DNA of 64,000 nucleotides from NCBI RefSeq assembly GCF_017875465.1, contig NZ_JAGGMQ010000001.1, positions 2,666,001 through 2,730,000 of the forward strand, read 5' to 3'. Numbering within the stretch: position 1 is the stretch's first letter; every line of letters starts with the position of its first letter. The position numbers were made by a program, and so were the translations under genes. Source of the stretch: Winslowiella toletana. Its GTDB lineage: Bacteria > Pseudomonadota > Gammaproteobacteria > Enterobacterales > Enterobacteriaceae. This document shows positions 63,062 through 64,000 of this stretch, one piece after another. Under the pieces are notes generated by a model, which did not search any database, had not been told where the DNA came from, and saw only the letters and a list, made by a program, of their open reading frames with translations.

Positions 63062-64000
63062 TTGCTGACCCTGCTTAATCTACTTTCCGCGATTGCCCTG
63101 CTGGTGTGGGGCACGCATATCGTGCGCACCGGCATTATGCGCGTCTATGGCGCTGATTTACGCCGCGTATTAAGCCGCAGTATTGAAAAAAAACCGATGG
63201 CGTTTCTCGCCGGTATTGGCGTCACGGCGCTGGTGCAGAGCAGTAACGCCACTACCTTGCTGGTCACGTCGTTTGTCGCGCAACAGCTGGTGGGGCTGAC
63301 GCCTGCGCTGGTGGTAGTGCTGGGCGCGGACGTCGGTACGGCGCTGATGGCGCGTATCCTGACCTTTGATCTCTCGTGGCTGTCGCCGCTGTTTATCTTT
63401 TTTGGCGTAGTATTTTTCCTTGGCCGTAAGCAGTCGCGCGCCGGGCAGCTGGGTCGCGTCAGCATCGGGCTGGGTCTGATTCTGCTGGCGTTGCAGCTGA
63501 TTGTCGCCGCGGCGCGTCCCATCACCGAGGCGTCCGGCGTGCAGGTGATTTTCTCCTCACTGACCGGCGATATTATGCTGGATGCGCTGATTGGCGCGGT
63601 ATTCGCGATTATCAGTTACTCCAGTCTGGCGGCGGTACTGATTACCGCCACCCTGACGGCGACCGGGGTGATCTCGTTCCAGGTGGCGCTCTGCCTGGTG
63701 GTTGGCGCTAATCTCGGCAGCGGCATGCTGGCGATGCTGAATAACAGTACTTCTAATGCTGACGGCAAACGTGTGGCGCTCGGCAGCCTGCTGTTTAAAT
63801 TTATTGGCTGTCTGGCGGTGCTGCCGTTTATCCATGTGCTGGCGCCGTTGCTGGATAAGCTGCCGGTCAATGATGAAGAGCTGGTGATCTTTTTCCACGT
63901 ATTCTACAACCTGATCCGCTGCGTGGTGATGGTGCCGTTTGCTGAACCGATGGCGCGGCTATGCCAGCGCTTAATCCGCGATGAGCCGGAAACCGATCTG
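63062..64000 (+). CDS. yjbB: YjbB, Na/Pi cotransporter-like protein, 5' part (runs off window)
   Basis: The first 313 codons are visible; the gene continues past the window. The start is a TTG at 63062, with AAAAGGAGA 8 nt upstream, giving LLTLLNLLSAIALLVWGTHI after the initiator. This aligns with E. coli YjbB (MLTLLHLLSAVALLVWGTHI). Two inverted Na/Pi repeats are present, each with the QSSNATT or YSSLAAV motif that marks NptA/PhoU-fusion transporters. YjbB exports phosphate in E. coli when internal levels are high. In E. coli it follows metH directly; here 14 kb of accessory genes lie between them. Confidence 0.93.
   Translation, partial: MLTLLNLLSAIALLVWGTHIVRTGIMRVYGADLRRVLSRSIEKKPMAFLAGIGVTALVQSSNATTLLVTSFVAQQLVGLTPALVVVLGADVGTALMARILTFDLSWLSPLFIFFGVVFFLGRKQSRAGQLGRVSIGLGLILLALQLIVAAARPITEASGVQVIFSSLTGDIMLDALIGAVFAIISYSSLAAVLITATLTATGVISFQVALCLVVGANLGSGMLAMLNNSTSNADGKRVALGSLLFKFIGCLAVLPFIHVLAPLLDKLPVNDEELVIFFHVFYNLIRCVVMVPFAEPMARLCQRLIRDEPETDL

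Overview
The window is a chromosomal segment from a member of the Enterobacterales, most likely the family Erwiniaceae (Erwinia or Pantoea). The housekeeping genes follow the Escherichia coli order (coaA, tRNA operon, tuf, secE-nusG, rplKAJL-rpoBC, thiCE, rsd, nudC, hemE, nfi, yjaG, hupA, yjaH, purD/purH, an rRNA operon, metA, aceBAK, iclR, metH, yjbB) with E. coli-like protein lengths. An HrpL-type (hrp box) promoter points to a plant-associated type III secretion background. The thiazole genes thiFSGH are missing beside thiCE, which fits Erwinia and Pantoea, where thiOSGF is known to be plasmid-borne. Genus and species cannot be settled from sequence reading alone.

Layout. 1-1.1 kb: the end of one fimbrial-type gene and a second complete minor fimbrial/adhesin gene. 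1.1-3.2 kb: coaA and a GNAT acetyltransferase on the minus strand. 3.2-5.0 kb: tRNA-Thr, -Tyr, -Gly, -Thr and tuf. 5.1-17.7 kb: the secE-nusG and L11/L10/rpoBC transcription-translation block, with leader and attenuator structures. 17.7-19.3 kb: an accessory gene for a NolX/HrpF/HrpK-type translocator, preceded by a near-perfect hrp box. 19.3-21.2 kb: a DUF1127 gene and a MocR-type regulator. 21.4-24.8 kb: thiE, thiC under a TPP riboswitch, and rsd. 24.8-32.3 kb: nudC, hemE, nfi, yjaG, hupA, yjaH, purD and purH (PurR operator). 32.4-38.1 kb: a complete rRNA operon with tRNA-Glu and an ERIC-like palindrome in the 23S-5S spacer. 38.2-48.9 kb: metA (met boxes), aceBAK and iclR (IclR operators), and metH.

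48.9-57.3 kb is the main accessory island. A 1812-residue protein gene (minus) and an 865-residue protein gene (plus) are transcribed divergently from a 366-bp gap. Neither belongs to a family I recognise. Both have Ser/Thr-rich N-termini and in-frame tandem repeats, and most of the larger gene is visibly AT-rich. They are effector-like in composition, but their function is unknown. 57.3-62.8 kb is a phosphonate/phosphoester-type uptake cluster: a UTRA-GntR regulator divergent from a binding protein, an alkaline-phosphatase-superfamily hydrolase, two permeases and an ATPase. Its promoter region carries a GntR-type operator and a degenerate Pho-box array. An ERIC element separates it from yjbB (Na/Pi cotransporter-like), which runs off the window end.

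How the parts relate. The core genes are ordinary. The novelty lies in accessory cargo placed just downstream of conserved operons (after rpoC and after metH): an HrpL-controlled translocator-like protein, and a divergent pair of large repeat-containing proteins.
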